64,000 bases of DNA from Rickettsia sp. Oklahoma-10 (GTDB lineage: Bacteria > Pseudomonadota > Alphaproteobacteria > Rickettsiales > Rickettsiaceae), in NCBI RefSeq assembly GCF_039954865.1, contig NZ_CP157197.1, forward strand, positions 1,071,501-1,135,500. The letters run 5' to 3'. The notes under the pieces were generated by a model that was not told where the DNA came from, did not search any database, and saw only the letters and a list, made by a program, of their open reading frames with translations. The translations under genes were made by a program, and so were the position numbers. Shown here one piece after another: positions 52,622-63,057 of the stretch (the stretch's first letter is position 1; each line of letters opens with the position of its first letter).

Positions 52622-52646
52622 TCAGTTAAAAATTTAAAGGTTGAAA

Positions 52647-53240
52647 ATGCAAGTAGTTGACATCCCAATGTAAAAACTCATTTATCCAAATTAATAAAAT
52701 GAGCTGCAAACGGTGAAGAAATAATTTATGTAAATCAGTCAAGCCTACAGCTACAGTCAACGTGTATCATATAATTCTAAGAAGCAACAACGTAAACGTA
52801 GATGTTGGAAAGGGAAAGTTGTTATAAAAGAGTATTTTGATAACTTACCCAATAATTTTATAGATTTTTTACCTATTAGATACACATATTTTATTGCAGT
52901 GATTAAATAATGATAAACACCTGCCACATCAAATAGCAGAAGTTATAGCTAATCCTTATAATATAATTTTTGTAAGCAGTATCAACAAAAAACACGGGAG
53001 ATTAATATTAAAAAATCTTTAGGAAAGCTAGAAGCTCCAAATAATCTAGAAAAAGCCATTAAGGTTAATGCATTGAAAAAATTACTGATTTCTACAGCTC
53101 ATAGCACTTAATATTGCAAACTTGCTGTTATATCATAAAAACCCATTTGTATAGATTATTAATAGCCCAAGCAATAGTATAGAGGTTTAACCTTACTAAC
53201 TTGTAATACTCACATATCTAAATATTCAGACATACGATTA
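52647..53240 (+). pseudogene. relic of a Phd-family antitoxin and PIN-domain toxin pair
   Basis: The antitoxin part starts at the ATG at 52647: MQVVDI, then in shifted frames KTHLSKLIK and GEEIIYVNQ, KPTATVNVYHIILRS, and at the end GKVVIKEYFDNLPNNFIDFL (up to about 52870). This follows the Phd/YefM layout, including the D-x-L-P-x-x-F toxin-binding tail. The toxin follows: DKHLPHQIAEVIANPYNIIF, VSSIN, KKSLGKLEAPNNLEKAIKVN and a C-terminal block around YHKNPF (H-x-D-P-F-D in live PIN toxins). Stops and frameshifts are many; both genes are dead. Confidence 0.78.
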
Positions 53241-53249
53241 AAGCTTAAT

Positions 53250-54085
53250 AATATTAATTAAGTATTTTTACAATTTTAATATAATCAAGATTAATGAGAC
53301 CTTTAAAAAGGTATTGATTTATTAATTTGTGTTATATCTTATTTTTAATATAAATAAAGGTTAATTATACCACAATTTGAATGTATAGCTACTTTACTTA
53401 GATCATTAGGAAATTACTTCTATACTCTACTATCATGCATTTATAAAAGATAATACTACCAATCTCCTAATAGATTTTGAAGAATGTGACAATAACACAA
53501 ATTATAAATTTTATAATTGGGCAAGTATTAATGAGAAAATGTCCGGAAGAAAATAAATATACTAATTAACTCCATAATAAAAGATAGATACAAAATAAAT
53601 TTTGTATTTTAGTTTTAAAAATTTTCGGTTTCTATTTTCGGCACCACTATACGATGTTATCGGGAATATAATAAAAGATTCAAATATACCAACTTTTTAA
53701 TATAGGCTCTAATAATACCAAAGATTATATTATTTTTCAGAAACTTTACTTCATAGGCTTTAGTACTAACCATACATACTGTGCCGGATTTATTATATTT
53801 GATTCTTCCTTAACATTTTTATCATTTACTAAAGATGGAGTAGTAACAATTTGTTGTGTACTTTTTGCCATATTAGCTATTTTTAAAAATACAAGAATAT
53901 TGTAAAAAGAATAAAAAACTTTAGACCAAACTAATGATTACTACTTATATGCTTATAGGATATACTAAGTAAAAAAGAAAATAAGTTTATAGAATATCAA
54001 GATAATATATATAATCCTGATAAAGATATTTATGAAAAAAATAGTATATTAAAAAATAATAACCTATATAAAAACTTAACTTAAA
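53250..54085. other. decayed stretch before the symporter gene
   Basis: No gene of normal size. One short minus-strand frame at 53746-53871 (41 codons, starting MAKSTQQIVTTPSLVNDKNV) is open but has no recognisable domain. The plus strand has scattered pieces such as FECIATLLRSLGNYFYTLLS. Otherwise AT-rich and empty. Confidence 0.45.
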
Positions 54086-54088
54086 TTT

Positions 54089-55477
54089 ATGCTTAAAATA
54101 CCTATAAATAATATTATCGTATTCATATACCTAATATCTATTCTACTCATTGGTATATATTACCGAGCTAAACATAGTAGTTTTAAGAACTATGCAAATG
54201 TTGAAAGCACAGTACAAAATAATAAACTATTACTAATAGCTACAATATTTGCAAGTTCTGTCGGAGGTGCTACCACATTCGGCATTATGGAAAAGGTTTT
54301 TTTAGGGCATGAATATTATGCTTACGCTCTTATACTTACAATACCGATAGATATATTAATTGCGATCTATGTAGTACCTCTAATTGCCAAACATTATGGA
54401 GCCGAAAGTATCGGCGATATACTAAGTACATATTACGGTAATATAGGTCGTTTTATCGGAGGAGTTAGTTCAGTTATAGTTTCAGTAGGGTTTTTGGCTG
54501 CTCAAATAAGTGTAAGCGGCTATATTTTTCAATATATCTTAGCAATAAATTATGTGAACGGGGTAATTTTAAGCTATAGTATAGTACTTATATATACTAC
54601 AATTGGCGGTTTTCAATCTATTGTTTCCACTAATTTTTTACAATTTTTGGCGATGATAATCGCTATACCGACCATAACTTTTATCAGTTTAAATAAAATT
54701 GGTTTTGTAAATTTTATTAATAACTTCCAAAATGCAAATTTTGATCAAAGCAACTTACTGTCTTATACGATTACAGCAGCTTTAAACTTTAGCGTCATGA
54801 ATCTATACCCTACATTTATCCAAAGAGCTTTAATTAACAAAAATTCAATACAAACTACTAAAGCAATATATGCAAAATCCGCTATATATTTATTCTTTTT
54901 AATTTGCATCACTTTAAACGGTTTAATTGCTTATAAGCTTTACCCAACCCAACAGTCAAATTTAGTATTACCTTATTTAATCAACCAAATCATCCCGCCT
55001 TTAATTCAAGGGATAGTCATGAGCGGCCTCTTAGCTGTTGTTATGTCTACTGCCGATTCTGATTTAAATGTTACTTCTATAGCTCTTGTTAAAGACATAA
55101 TTAACCCTATACTTAAAGTAAAAAATCAGCATAAATTATTATTAATCGCCCGAATTATCAATATCCTAATAGGAAGTCTTGCAATAATTGTAGCCTTAAA
55201 ATTTAATAATGTAATTGACTTAGTAGTGTTCTTCACCGGTTTTTGGGGGCCTGTAATATTAGTACCGTTAATAACAACACTTTTTGGTATCAGAGTATCT
55301 GAAAAAATAATGTTCTTATCATCACTTAGTGGAGCAGCCACTTTCTTAATATGGGAATATTATTCTCTATATCTAAAATATTTTAACCTCAAAGGAGTAT
55401 TTGTAGGAACAATGACTAGCCTGATAATATTTATTTTAGGGCAGTATTATTCTAACTTCATTGTGAGAAAAGATTAA
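54089..55477 (+). CDS. sodium:solute symporter family protein
   Basis: A 462-residue membrane protein with 12-13 predicted helices. ATIFASSVGGATTFGIMEKV (about 51-70) and the block GIVMSGLLAVVMSTADSDLN (about 310-329) are the sodium-binding signatures of the SSS family (PutP/PanF type). The substrate cannot be told; Rickettsia homologues have been labelled proline or pantothenate carriers. The gene stands alone between decayed regions yet is fully intact, so it is probably needed for taking up a host metabolite. Confidence 0.9.
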   Translation: MLKIPINNIIVFIYLISILLIGIYYRAKHSSFKNYANVESTVQNNKLLLIATIFASSVGGATTFGIMEKVFLGHEYYAYALILTIPIDILIAIYVVPLIAKHYGAESIGDILSTYYGNIGRFIGGVSSVIVSVGFLAAQISVSGYIFQYILAINYVNGVILSYSIVLIYTTIGGFQSIVSTNFLQFLAMIIAIPTITFISLNKIGFVNFINNFQNANFDQSNLLSYTITAALNFSVMNLYPTFIQRALINKNSIQTTKAIYAKSAIYLFFLICITLNGLIAYKLYPTQQSNLVLPYLINQIIPPLIQGIVMSGLLAVVMSTADSDLNVTSIALVKDIINPILKVKNQHKLLLIARIINILIGSLAIIVALKFNNVIDLVVFFTGFWGPVILVPLITTLFGIRVSEKIMFLSSLSGAATFLIWEYYSLYLKYFNLKGVFVGTMTSLIIFILGQYYSNFIVRKD

Positions 55478-56500
55478 TAATTAAATTATGAGGATCTTAT
55501 GTTTAGACACAATAGTATCATTAAAAACGAAGAAGAAAATAAGTGCATAGCTATTCCCATTAAAAGAGAGAATGGTTTTATAAGATTTAGATACCATACA
55601 ATTTATCAATGTTAAAACTGGATATTTACCTTGGACAACCCCTTATGCCCTAGACAGATCTTTGCATAAAACCTCTTCTCCAACAACAGAGAAAATATCG
55701 GTCATAATACATTACCGGAAATAAAAGAAAATGCTTCTTCTTAATTGGAATTACAGTAAAAAAACTATTGCGTGATAGCCCATTTCTGTAAAAGTGGGAA
55801 TCCAATAACCACAATGCATAAGTACTATATAGTTTCTAAAACTAAAAAGTTTAAATTGCTTTACTTTTTTGAATTCGCACTTTTAAAGAAATGACCTTAA
55901 ACGTTTTTCAAAACCATACAACTAATAAACATTTCTAATATCATGAGTTATAAATATTTATTTTATAACTTATATTAAAGCTACAACTTTTTTAGGGATA
56001 AAATTATGGCTCTTTACACAAGGTTGCAAAACATGATCTAAATGTTTACTATTATTGACGAGACAAATGAAACTCCTGAACCTATTTATAAGTGGAAGCG
56101 TAATAATTAATTATATTAAAAAAGGACTCAGAAGGATTACAAGACACTTGGATTATTTATTCTGTACCTAGTTATCAATAATAAAGCTATTAAAGAACCA
56201 TGAGCAAAATGTATTAGTCATGAAGAATTTTAAATCATGAAATTCTGTGATATATAATAAAAAAGCATTAGCTGACAAAGTTAAATTAACTGCAGCTAAA
56301 TTAATATAAAGTACAATAATTATGTAATGATTTAGTTAACCAGCATTCTATAAGCATTAATTTACAAGATCAATTAGTTATAAAATATTAGAGGATAAAA
56401 AATAATTAGCATGTGGGGATATGATGAGTAAGTCTTTGATTATATCTGAAGTAATTGAGATTTAATATGGCATTTGAAAAATATACAAATATAAAATGGA
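55478..56500. other. decayed stretch, with an RPE piece and unknown ORF remains
   Basis: A short frame starts at 55500 (MFRHNSIIKNEEENKCIAIP) and continues, shifted, as VKTGYLPWTTPYALDRSLHK; the family is unknown. GCGTGATAGCCCATTTCTGT and AAGTGGGAATCCA near 55750-55790 look like one end of a palindromic repeat. From 56000 to 56450 there are only small broken pieces. Confidence 0.45.
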
Positions 56501-56509
56501 GTATGAAAT

Positions 56510-57400
56510 GAATCTAAATTAAAAAATAATAAAACTAAAATTAGGGTTACTAGAATTGGCCAAGAGCCTTGGTAGTATATAATCAGCATGCAAAGCATGG
56601 GATATATTTTAGAGATAGCTATTATAGATTTAAAGAACCATATGAAACAGGTGAAGAAGACACATCATATGAGATTAATTGCAAGAAACCAATAATAGCT
56701 AATAGAGTAGATCTTGCTATAGAGAAAGCAGTGTATGGTCTAACAATAGATTGTTCAACTTATAGTTAATTAAGGGTATCAAATGAGTTAAAGAAGAAGG
56801 GAATATTAGTATTACCAGGAGGAGTAAGATCAATATGGCTTAGAAATGTAACAATTTAAGGCTTATAACTCAAATGGCTCAATATCATTCTAACTGAAGC
56901 ACAGATACAAACTTTAGAGAAACGTAAGAATAATAAAGAGATACATGGGAGATATAACATCCAGATTATCTTAATTCTCAAGATACTTACTATTATGATC
57001 AACAGTAAATTCCTGTACTGCGTATTTTAACTGGTATCGGTGCAAATACAAAGGAAATATAGAGCATCATGCATTTGAACTATTTTTTTGGTATAGAAGG
57101 AATAGAGAACTATAACCAAAGTATATTCTCCTCAAACAAATGGTATTGGTGAAAGATTTCATAAAACTATGAAGAATGTATTTTTTTGACATGGGCACGA
57201 GACAGAAGATCTATTCTTCTCTTGAATTGCTATAAAAAGATCTAAATGAGTGATTATTTAATTATAATTATATGAGACTACATTCTGGAAATATAGTAAG
57301 ACTCATATGCAAACTTTTGAGAACAGTAAAAAGCTGGCTCTTGAAAAGAAATAATGAGATACTATCTTTTAAGTATTATGTTTAACAGCAACACTTAACT
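56510..57400 (+). pseudogene. relic of an IS481-type transposase, nearly full length
   Basis: The open piece at about 56569-56769 (NQHAKHGIYFRDSYYRFKEP; KKPIIANRVDLAIEKAVYGL) is the N-terminal helix-turn-helix part. LRVSNELKKKGILVLPGGVR, RSIWLRN and ILTEAQIQTLEKRKNNKE follow. The catalytic-core pieces PVLRILTGIGANTKE and TKVYSPQTNGIGERFHKTMK (with the final catalytic E) and the tail HMQTFENSKKLALEK come in order, in shifting frames. All parts of one transposase are there, but broken by many stops. It differs from the copy near 32 kb. Confidence 0.82.
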
Positions 57401-57449
57401 GACAAATATTCTAATAATTTATAATAGTGTATGTAAGATTAAATCTTGA

Positions 57450-59363
57450 TTAGTTAAACTTATGCAATGTTCTAAAAATCAGCTCAGCAAGTGATTTACT
57501 AATTCCATTGACTTTAACAAGCTCATCTATAGTTGCATCGCACACTGCTTTGTATGAACCGAAGTAATGCAGCAATGATTTTTTACGAGCCTCACCTATA
57601 CCCTCTATGTCATCAAGACTTGATAATTTGATGGCACGCGATCTACCTAGTCTATGATTCCTTATAGCAAAACTATGAGCTTCATCTCGTAAGATTTGCA
57701 AATATTTCATAACTGACAAATTCTTATCCAAAGTAAATACTTCCTTACCTATCATATGGAATTGCTCAAGACCAGCATTTCTATCAGAACCTTTTGACAT
57801 ACAAACAAAAGGAATATTTATTTTAAATTTATCCATTACCTCTTTAACAACGCCTAAATGTCCCCTACCACCGTCTATAATCATTAAGCTTGGCAATTTA
57901 TATGACTCTTGATTTAATCTTGTAAGCCTCCTTGTTAGAACTTGTCTTAACATCTCATAATCATCACCCACCACAACATTGTATATACCGTTGGTGTCAT
58001 CCCATGGCTTGACCACGGAATCCAGATTGTGTATCAATGTACTCGATCCCGCGATCAAGTTGCGGGATGACAATGAGAAAACCCGATATTCCTTTTTATC
58101 AAAACCTGACTTACTGGCAACAACCATAACTCCGACAGCAAACTTACCTTGAATATGACTATTATCGTAAATTTCTATTCTTTCAGGAATCTCAGAAAGA
58201 TCAAATAATTCTTTAATTTCAAGCATAATCTCTTGATTTTTTGTAAATTTCTTCAAATATTGCTCAATAGAAAACAAAGCATTTGTTGTGGCATTTTGAA
58301 CTAGCTTGGCTTTACCTCCACTAATAGGCATTATAATATTGAGTTTAGTAATATTATTGATTTTCTTAATTGCTGCTATAACATCCTCTTTATCATCAAC
58401 CTCATTATTAATAATAATCTCCGATGGTAATTGTTGTTTTTGATAAAATTGCAATAAAAAATATTTTAGCACTTCCTCTTTAGTGCTATTTTCTGTGGAA
58501 GTAGGAAAATAAGGAATATTACCACATGCCTGCCCTGCCCTATATAAAAACACTTCTACGCAATAATGTCCGTTCTTTTCTACAATAGCGATTATATCTG
58601 CATCTTTAACAATATCTGAGATACCTGCTTTAAGCTGCACATAACTAAGTGCTTTAATACGATCTCTAATTTCTGCTGCCTCCTCAAAACACATCTGACT
58701 ACTTAGCTCTTCCATCTTTTGAGATAGGTTCTGTTGGAGTTCCTTAGTACAACCTTGTAAGAAAGCTTGCACCTGTATTACTAGCTCTGCATAATCTTTT
58801 TTATTTATCTTACCGACACAAGGAGCATAACAACGTTTTATTTCATATTGTAAGCAAGGACGAGTACGTGAATTAAAGTAATTATCTGTGCAGGAACGTA
58901 ATTTAAAAATTTTTTGTAGTTCGGTCAAAGTAGTATTAACCGCCGTAGGCGAAGCAAAAGGACCAAAAAACTTGCCATCACTTAGAATTCTACCCCGATA
59001 TTTTAGCAATTGTGGAAAATCATGATCTAAACGTAACTTGATAAAAGGAAAAGACTTGTCGTCCTTAAGAAGAATATTAAATTTTGGCTGAAATTTTTTG
59101 ATTAGCTGCGCTTCTAAAAGCAGTGCCTCAACTTCGGAATTAGTGATGCTATATTCTACAAAACGAGTATTTGCAATCATCTGAAGCGTCTTATTATCTA
59201 AATCTAGTTTAATATAATTAGTAAGACGCTTTTTTAAATTTTTAGCTTTACCGACATAGATAACTTGCTTGTTAACGTCATACATTCGGTAAACCCCTGG
59301 ACATTCAGGAGCATCTACAAGTCTAGATTTAATTAACTCACTTCCGGTAGCATCTGAGGTCAT
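57450..59363 (-). CDS. uvrC: excinuclease ABC subunit C, with an in-frame palindromic element
   Basis: A 637-residue UvrC, which makes both incisions in nucleotide excision repair. The GIY-YIG nuclease domain (about 15-100: CPGVYRMYDVNKQVIYVGKA), the UVR motif (about 200-235: CFEEAAEIRDRIKAL), the RNase H-like endonuclease (RIEIYDNSHIQGKFAVGVMV, GDDYEMLRQVLTRR, LMIIDGGRGHL) and the C-terminal HhH motifs are all present. Residues about 431-457 (SLSSRNLIAGSSTLIHNLDS and on to KPWDDTNG) match no UvrC domain and are encoded by a Rickettsia palindromic element. The insertion falls in a surface loop between the two halves of the endonuclease domain. Confidence 0.96.
   Translation of the reverse strand: MTSDATGSELIKSRLVDAPECPGVYRMYDVNKQVIYVGKAKNLKKRLTNYIKLDLDNKTLQMIANTRFVEYSITNSEVEALLLEAQLIKKFQPKFNILLKDDKSFPFIKLRLDHDFPQLLKYRGRILSDGKFFGPFASPTAVNTTLTELQKIFKLRSCTDNYFNSRTRPCLQYEIKRCYAPCVGKINKKDYAELVIQVQAFLQGCTKELQQNLSQKMEELSSQMCFEEAAEIRDRIKALSYVQLKAGISDIVKDADIIAIVEKNGHYCVEVFLYRAGQACGNIPYFPTSTENSTKEEVLKYFLLQFYQKQQLPSEIIINNEVDDKEDVIAAIKKINNITKLNIIMPISGGKAKLVQNATTNALFSIEQYLKKFTKNQEIMLEIKELFDLSEIPERIEIYDNSHIQGKFAVGVMVVASKSGFDKKEYRVFSLSSRNLIAGSSTLIHNLDSVVKPWDDTNGIYNVVVGDDYEMLRQVLTRRLTRLNQESYKLPSLMIIDGGRGHLGVVKEVMDKFKINIPFVCMSKGSDRNAGLEQFHMIGKEVFTLDKNLSVMKYLQILRDEAHSFAIRNHRLGRSRAIKLSSLDDIEGIGEARKKSLLHYFGSYKAVCDATIDELVKVNGISKSLAELIFRTLHKFN
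57994..58073. repeat. RPE inserted in frame in uvrC
   Basis: Starts GTGTCATCCCATGGCTTGAC and ends GATCAAGTTGCGGGATGACA, about 80 bases with inverted ends (GTCATCCC/GGGATGAC). It lies inside uvrC and keeps the frame open. The ends equal the hairpin at 48723-48757 and the elements near recO and ftsI. Confidence 0.88.
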
Positions 59364-59369
59364 ATATAG

Positions 59370-59420
59370 GGTATCCTATGTCATGCCCGACTACACAGGA
59401 ATGACATTAAATTATTTGTT
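59370..59420. repeat. RPE fragment upstream of uvrC
   Basis: GTATCCTATGTCATGCCCGA and CAGGAATGACATTAAATT repeat the GGTATCC/GTCAT/ATGAC words of the palindromic family in the gap between uvrC and the copper chaperone gene. It is degenerate, and the borders are approximate. Confidence 0.45.
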
Positions 59421-59439
59421 GATCCATGTAATAATGTTG

Positions 59440-59976
59440 CTAATTCCTCACTGTATTATACGGATTGTCATTTGCTACTTTAACATCCACTGTTTTTCGT
59501 GTATTATCATCAAAGAAAAAAGTTATTTTAAAACTGCTTCCTACATTTAAAGGTCCTTTTAAATCATAAAGCATAATATGCATACCACCAGGCTTAAAAT
59601 CAACGTTAATATCACCAGAAATTAAAAACGGATAATCTACTTTTACCATCTTACTAACACCACTCTCATCAGTAATTGTTTGATGCAGTTCTATTTTATT
59701 TGCGATATCTGCAGATATATTCACTAAATTATAACTACTACTTCTACTATTTACTAATGTAAAATACATAGCAGAATTGCTAACCTTACCTTGTACATTT
59801 GCTGCAGTAGGTCTTGCCCAAGGCTGTATAAAGTTAACAGCTACCGCTGCAGGTAATAGGTTAATGGACTCATAAGAAGAATTTGTAGAATTAGGATTTT
59901 GAACTGTTTGGTTATCAGCATAGCTTACCAGACAAATTAAAGTTATAAAACTAATTAACAATGTTTTTAGCATCAT
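59440..59976 (-). CDS. PCu(A)C-family periplasmic copper chaperone
   Basis: A 178-residue exported protein. A signal peptide (MMLKTLLISFITLICLVSYA, cut near residue 20) precedes a cupredoxin-like domain. The copper ligands fit the family pattern: H98, M110, and H133/M135 in PGGMHIMLYDL. ARPTAANVQGKVSNSAMYFT is the usual start of the domain. Such proteins deliver Cu(I) to the CuA centre of cytochrome c oxidase with Sco1. The second ATG (residue 2) would serve equally well as start. Neighbouring genes are not related to oxidase assembly. Confidence 0.88.
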   Translation of the reverse strand: MMLKTLLISFITLICLVSYADNQTVQNPNSTNSSYESINLLPAAVAVNFIQPWARPTAANVQGKVSNSAMYFTLVNSRSSSYNLVNISADIANKIELHQTITDESGVSKMVKVDYPFLISGDINVDFKPGGMHIMLYDLKGPLNVGSSFKITFFFDDNTRKTVDVKVANDNPYNTVRN

Positions 59977-60026
59977 AATACCTTAGATAAATTAAAATAA
60001 AATATTAGCATAAATTAAATATAAAT

Positions 60027-60639
60027 CTAGTTTTTTAAAAGATATTTTTTGTACACTTCTTGCGGTAACCTCTCTATAGTATAATGATCTAAAAAATTTA
60101 TTAATTGTTTTTCGTCTGTTTTTCCTGTTTCACTTAACATCCAACCAACCTACTGCTTTACGCATTAAATCATGTTTATTGTTTAAGAGTAATTTTGCTA
60201 TTGCAAAAGTCGTATCTAATTCATTATTATTGATAAAATACTAAGTAACAACATAGCTATGCGTATTTCCTAAAGAATTTTCGATTTTTGTTAATGTAAA
60301 ACGGTAACCCTTTTCTTTACCCTATAAATAAGCTCTGATTATATGATGGACTAAAGCATCTCTAAATTCTAATTATTTACGTGTTTTATATTGCATAAAA
60401 TAACTAATGCTCAAAATCTTTCTTCATTAAATTCTGAAGTAATAAGCCGACTTAAATTATCTAATTGCTAAATAATAACTTTTAGCTACCTTATGTAAAG
60501 TTGGCACGATAACTCCAATAACCCGATCATGCTCTCCATAATCTCCTTCCCTAGTTTTGAAGAATAGCGTTCTACATTCTAAAGAAATAGTATCTAAGCT
60601 AAGCAAAATATTCCCAATTTGTTGTAAATTTTCTCTCAT
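60027..60639 (-). pseudogene. alkD: decayed DNA alkylation repair protein (AlkD-like)
   Basis: The N-terminal piece (60639-60457) is open: MRENLQQIGNILLSL, then FFKTREGDYGEHDRVIGVIV and PTLHKVAKSYY, which match the AlkD start F-F-K-T-g-x-G-x-Y-g-x-g-D-x-f-i-G-v-x-v-P. After frame changes the C-terminal part reads LDTTFAIAKLLLNNKHDLMR followed by KAVGWMLSETGKTDEK and ends NFLDHYTIERLPQEVYKKYL. The order is right but the middle is broken by stops. The start overlaps the end of ogt by about 40 bases, so this was a two-gene alkylation-repair unit. Confidence 0.85.
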
Positions 60640-61144
60640 GCTCAATAAGCCATTTTTTACGATCTGGCCCTGAACCGTAACCACCAAGCTCACCGTTATT
60701 GTTGATGATGCGGTGACACGGAATAATTATAGCGAATTTATTTGCACCATTAGCATTTGCAACGGCTCTATAAGATCTTTCCCTACCCATTACTTTAGCT
60801 TGAGCAAAGTAACTTCTTGTTTCACCATAAGGTATATTCATTAGCTCTTGCCATACTAATTTTTGAAACTCGCTTCCTAAAATATATATAGGCGTATCAA
60901 ATTTTTTTAAAGTACCGGTAAAATACGATTTAAGCTCCTCTTCGATTGATGAAAGCGGTTTAGTGCGACCTTCAATAATAACTGATTTTGTTTTAATCTT
61001 AAGTCTCTTAACTTTATTCTCTACTCCTTTACTTTCAGCAAAATCGAGCAAATAAAGTCTCTCTTCATTGCTAATTGCTAGGATGGAACCAATCGGAGTA
61101 TCAAGCCAAGCTGATTTTAAAACATTATTAATTTTCATATCCAT
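60599..61144 (-). CDS. ogt: methylated-DNA--protein-cysteine methyltransferase
   Basis: A suicide enzyme that takes the methyl group from O6-methylguanine. The N-terminal domain begins around residue 10 (SAWLDTPIGSILAISNEERL). The C-terminal helix-turn-helix carries FQKLVWQELMNIPYGETRSY, and the active site is IIPCHRIINNNGELGGYGSG with catalytic cysteine about residue 143. I chose the ATG at 61144 (MDMKINNVL); the frame is open to 61192, but the upstream residues are not family-like. Length about 181 residues, normal for Ogt. Just downstream and overlapping is the alkD relic. Confidence 0.93.
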   Translation of the reverse strand: MDMKINNVLKSAWLDTPIGSILAISNEERLYLLDFAESKGVENKVKRLKIKTKSVIIEGRTKPLSSIEEELKSYFTGTLKKFDTPIYILGSEFQKLVWQELMNIPYGETRSYFAQAKVMGRERSYRAVANANGANKFAIIIPCHRIINNNGELGGYGSGPDRKKWLIEHERKFTTNWEYFA

Positions 61145-61199
61145 ATTGTAGACTGTACAAATAAATAACATTAAGTTACATTCAACAAACAATATAAAA

Positions 61200-62940
61200 A
61201 GCCCTAAATTAACCTATCATTTCTTATACGCTTTCTTATGCACTAGACACTCTAGATAATAATTTATTAAAACAAAATGCAACAGTTTATCTATAAGAAC
61301 AGAATTATGAGCCAGTACGGCAACACTGATAATTACTTACTATAAAAGCACTTTAGAAATATTAGGAAATTATTACAATAACCCGGCTATAGATATTATA
61401 TAAATCTTGATAGCTTAAAAATTCTACGTTATTGTAAAGAAAATTATACATTGTTTGTATATTATCTTCATTACTTAATAATCAATAGCAAATTACAAAA
61501 GTAATTCACTATTTACGTTATTTAAACTAAATCATTTAACTTAATGCTTTTTTGAATCAATTAAACTTTTCACAACATCACTTAAATTTTCAGTATTAAA
61601 ATTAATCCCCAATTTCTTTTTTACACATAATCATTAAGTAAATATCAAAAAATGCTTATTTATAGTATTGTTTGTCCAATGAATAATCATTTTTTTCTTA
61701 ATGATCTTATAAGTATCAAGAGCAATTTTCACATTCGTTTCATACTGATTTTAATATATTTGATCCTGTAAGAAGTGAAATAATTTGCTATAAAAAGCTG
61801 TTATTGTTTTATTGTTGCCTAATTCAATCGGCACATCATTTTTAAATTTAGATCTTATTTTTTAAACTCTATAAAGCTGCATATTCTGTAAATGTTATCA
61901 TAATTATTTGTGTTATTTATAAGGGTAGATAATTTTTGATAAAGACAGGATCGCGATATTGATATAATCCTTAATAGAATCTTGTATTTGATTAAGCCAT
62001 ATCTACGACCATGATATCTGTTCTTTTAATAAATTTTTCAAACATTTCATTGTCAAAAATGTTAAACACTGCAGTCTTCGTAATATAATCGATAATAACA
62101 CACTTATCAAACAATTTTATTATTTGACTAATATATTTTTTATCCGGTTTTTCTTTATAATGCTTTTCCACTATCTCTTTGAGGTTATTAACGCTTTTCA
62201 TTCTGTAGTTCTTGTAAAGAAACTTCAGATAATTTATTAGCATTAGAGGCTATAGACATTAGATTTTTATTCAATAAGAAATAAAACTGATTGCGTAGCT
62301 AAATACTATTAAAGCTGTTCAAAATCCAAATCATTAGGCACATTTATAAAAATATTTTTAATTTCTTGCAGTAATAGAAAAAGTTCTTTTAACTTATCAT
62401 CTGTACAAAAAATATAGCATCTTCTAAATCTTCTTTATCAAAATTGTTCAAACCATAATTTTCATAAATTTGATATGCTTGTTTTAATTTTATTCGATAA
62501 CCATATATATTCAATTATGTACCTGTTGTATCTTTACTTTAACTTTCCCTTTTTCTCAAATAGACGATTTGTGCTAGCAATTGCCTATAAAAGACTATGT
62601 TTTTATAATTCTTTACATATGTAAATCATAATATTACTAATAGTATCTTTATAAAATTTGTTGAATCCATCACACCAAGAAAAATATCACAAGTAGCACT
62701 ATTCATTTGATCAGTCATATCCTTATTTTATGATAGATTATATAGGTTAAAAATTGGAAAGACACCAATCTAGCTTTCATAAAACAAGATAATAAAAATA
62801 CTTATCCAAATATTATGTTTATTTATAATTCAAAATTAATGGTAAAATATTTAGCTATAAATAAAAACTTACTTAATTAAAAAATTATTTTATTTGCAGC
62901 ATATGGATTTTAAAAAAATTAGGATAGCTGAGAAGCCTAA
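61200..62940 (-). pseudogene. 1.7 kb of decayed minus-strand ORF remains
   Basis: The longest open piece is 62243-61992 (83 codons), read MKSVNNLKEIVEKHYKEKPD, KKYISQIIKLFDKCVIIDYI and NIFDNEMFEKFIKRTDIMVV. Nearby pieces in other frames, such as DKLKELFLLLQEIKNIFINV and FINVPNDLDFEQL, look like the same lost helical, Lys/Glu-rich protein. I do not recognise the family. Stops and shifts are frequent; no RNA gene is seen. Confidence 0.5.
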
Positions 62941-62947
62941 AGATACT

Positions 62948-63022
62948 TGGTGGAGATGAAGGGAATCGAACCCTTGACCCTCTGCGTGCAAAGCAGATGC
63001 TCTACCCCTGAGCTACATCCCC
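62948..63022 (-). tRNA. tRNA-Ala (anticodon TGC)
   Basis: A complete 75-base cloverleaf read on the minus strand. Acceptor GGGGATG/CATCTCC, D arm GCTC-AGGGGTA-GAGC, anticodon stem TCTGC/GCAGA with loop TTTGCAC (anticodon TGC), T arm AAGGG TTCGATT CCCTT, encoded CCA. It begins 35 bases after the small upstream gene and may be processed from the same transcript. Confidence 0.97.
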
Positions 63023-63057
63023 AATTATTTGTTAGTGAGATTTAGGAAATGAAAATA

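Noticed and set aside
53746-53871. 41-codon minus-strand frame starting MAKSTQQIV
   Set aside because: No domain, no clear ribosome-binding site and surrounded by decayed DNA; kept only as a note in the gap description.
56569-56769. 66-codon frame with HAKHGIYFRDSYYRF as a separate small gene
   Set aside because: It joins in order with downstream frames into one IS481-type transposase relic.
61992-62243. 83-codon frame as a living small gene
   Set aside because: Adjacent frames carry similar helical sequence broken by stops, so it is more likely part of a larger dead gene.
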